In this document: piece by piece, positions 6,575-6,615 of the stretch | How the letters are laid out: each line of letters opens with the position of its first letter | How positions within the stretch are numbered: the first letter of the stretch is position 1 | Assembly (NCBI GenBank): GCA_013041785.1 | Contig: JABDRK010000048.1 | Span: forward strand, 1-6,615 | From: Eudoraea sp. | Lineage (GTDB): Bacteria; Bacteroidota; Bacteroidia; Flavobacteriales; Flavobacteriaceae | Length of the DNA stretch: 6,615 nt | Direction of reading: 5' to 3' | The notes under the pieces: generated by a model | Told to the model about the DNA's origin: nothing | Seen by the model: the letters and a program-made list of their open reading frames with translations, nothing else | The model's database searches: none | Translations under genes and position numbers: made by a program

Positions 6575-6597
6575 TTGTTCTGATGAAAACAGAACAA
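6575..6597 (+). promoter_or_regulatory. Perfect inverted repeat with the right-edge start codon in its loop
   Basis: TTGTTCTG (6575-6582) and CAGAACAA (6590-6597) are exact inverted arms separated by 7 bases, ATGAAAA. The spacer begins exactly with the start codon of the gene at 6583. As RNA this is an 8-bp hairpin presenting AUG in its loop; as DNA it is a spaced palindrome that could bind a dimeric regulator over the start site. Confidence 0.5.
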
Positions 6598-6615
6598 AAA
6601 AATAAAGCCCTGAAT
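6583..6615 (+). CDS. Start of a gene running off the right edge (11 codons)
   Basis: An ATG at 6583 opens a frame MKTEQKNKALN that stays open to the window end. Support comes from the position: it follows an A/T-rich intergenic region divergent from the repeat-protein gene. A possible promoter has TTTG at 6540-6543 and a poor -7 match TATCTCGA at 6566-6573. The N-terminus is polar and lysine-rich with no signal peptide so far, suggesting a cytosolic protein. Eleven codons are too few to identify a family. Confidence 0.5.
   Translation, partial: MKTEQKNKALN

Overview
The window looks like a chromosomal segment from a member of the Flavobacteriaceae (Bacteroidota), probably marine or free-living. 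The lysyl-tRNA synthetase reads as the flavobacterial type, including its extra C-terminal domain. A lipoprotein has an acidic stretch right after its lipobox cysteine, like the Bacteroidota surface-export signal. Shine-Dalgarno sequences are absent, and promoter candidates match the Bacteroidota -7 element TAnnTTTG. This placement is made by eye from protein and promoter style, not from a database search.

Layout, left to right: (1) positions 1-830, minus strand: the N-terminal 276 codons of a secreted protein of unknown function, whose 3' end lies outside the window. (2) A 246-bp divergent intergenic region with a good promoter for lysS. (3) 1077-2768, plus: lysS, complete, apparently monocistronic. 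(4) 2917-4317, plus: a PKD-domain lipoprotein with a large beta-rich C-terminal part of unknown function. (5) 4399-5832, plus: a complete SLC13/DASS anion:sodium symporter, 81 bp after the lipoprotein and possibly co-transcribed with it. (6) 5847-5884: a strong bidirectional terminator between convergent genes. (7) 5901-6314, minus: a small, very acidic secreted protein made of three copies of a 35-residue repeat. (8) A 268-bp divergent intergenic region holding a promoter for the repeat protein and an operator-like palindrome. (9) From 6583, plus: the first 11 codons of a gene that runs off the window.

There is no rRNA, tRNA, CRISPR array, insertion sequence or phage gene. Most of the content is ordinary: a housekeeping synthetase, an anion transporter and secreted proteins of unknown role. 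The points most worth a second look are RNA-level structures at translation boundaries. An 11-bp hairpin has the transporter start codon at its loop/stem junction. An 8-bp perfect inverted repeat carries the start codon of the right-edge gene at the beginning of its loop. A smaller hairpin is centred on the lipoprotein stop codon. The 35-residue YLPxxFDPY repeat protein and a Thr-to-Val change in the second SNT motif of the transporter are the main protein-level observations. I see no evidence for a defence system or other multi-gene novel system here.
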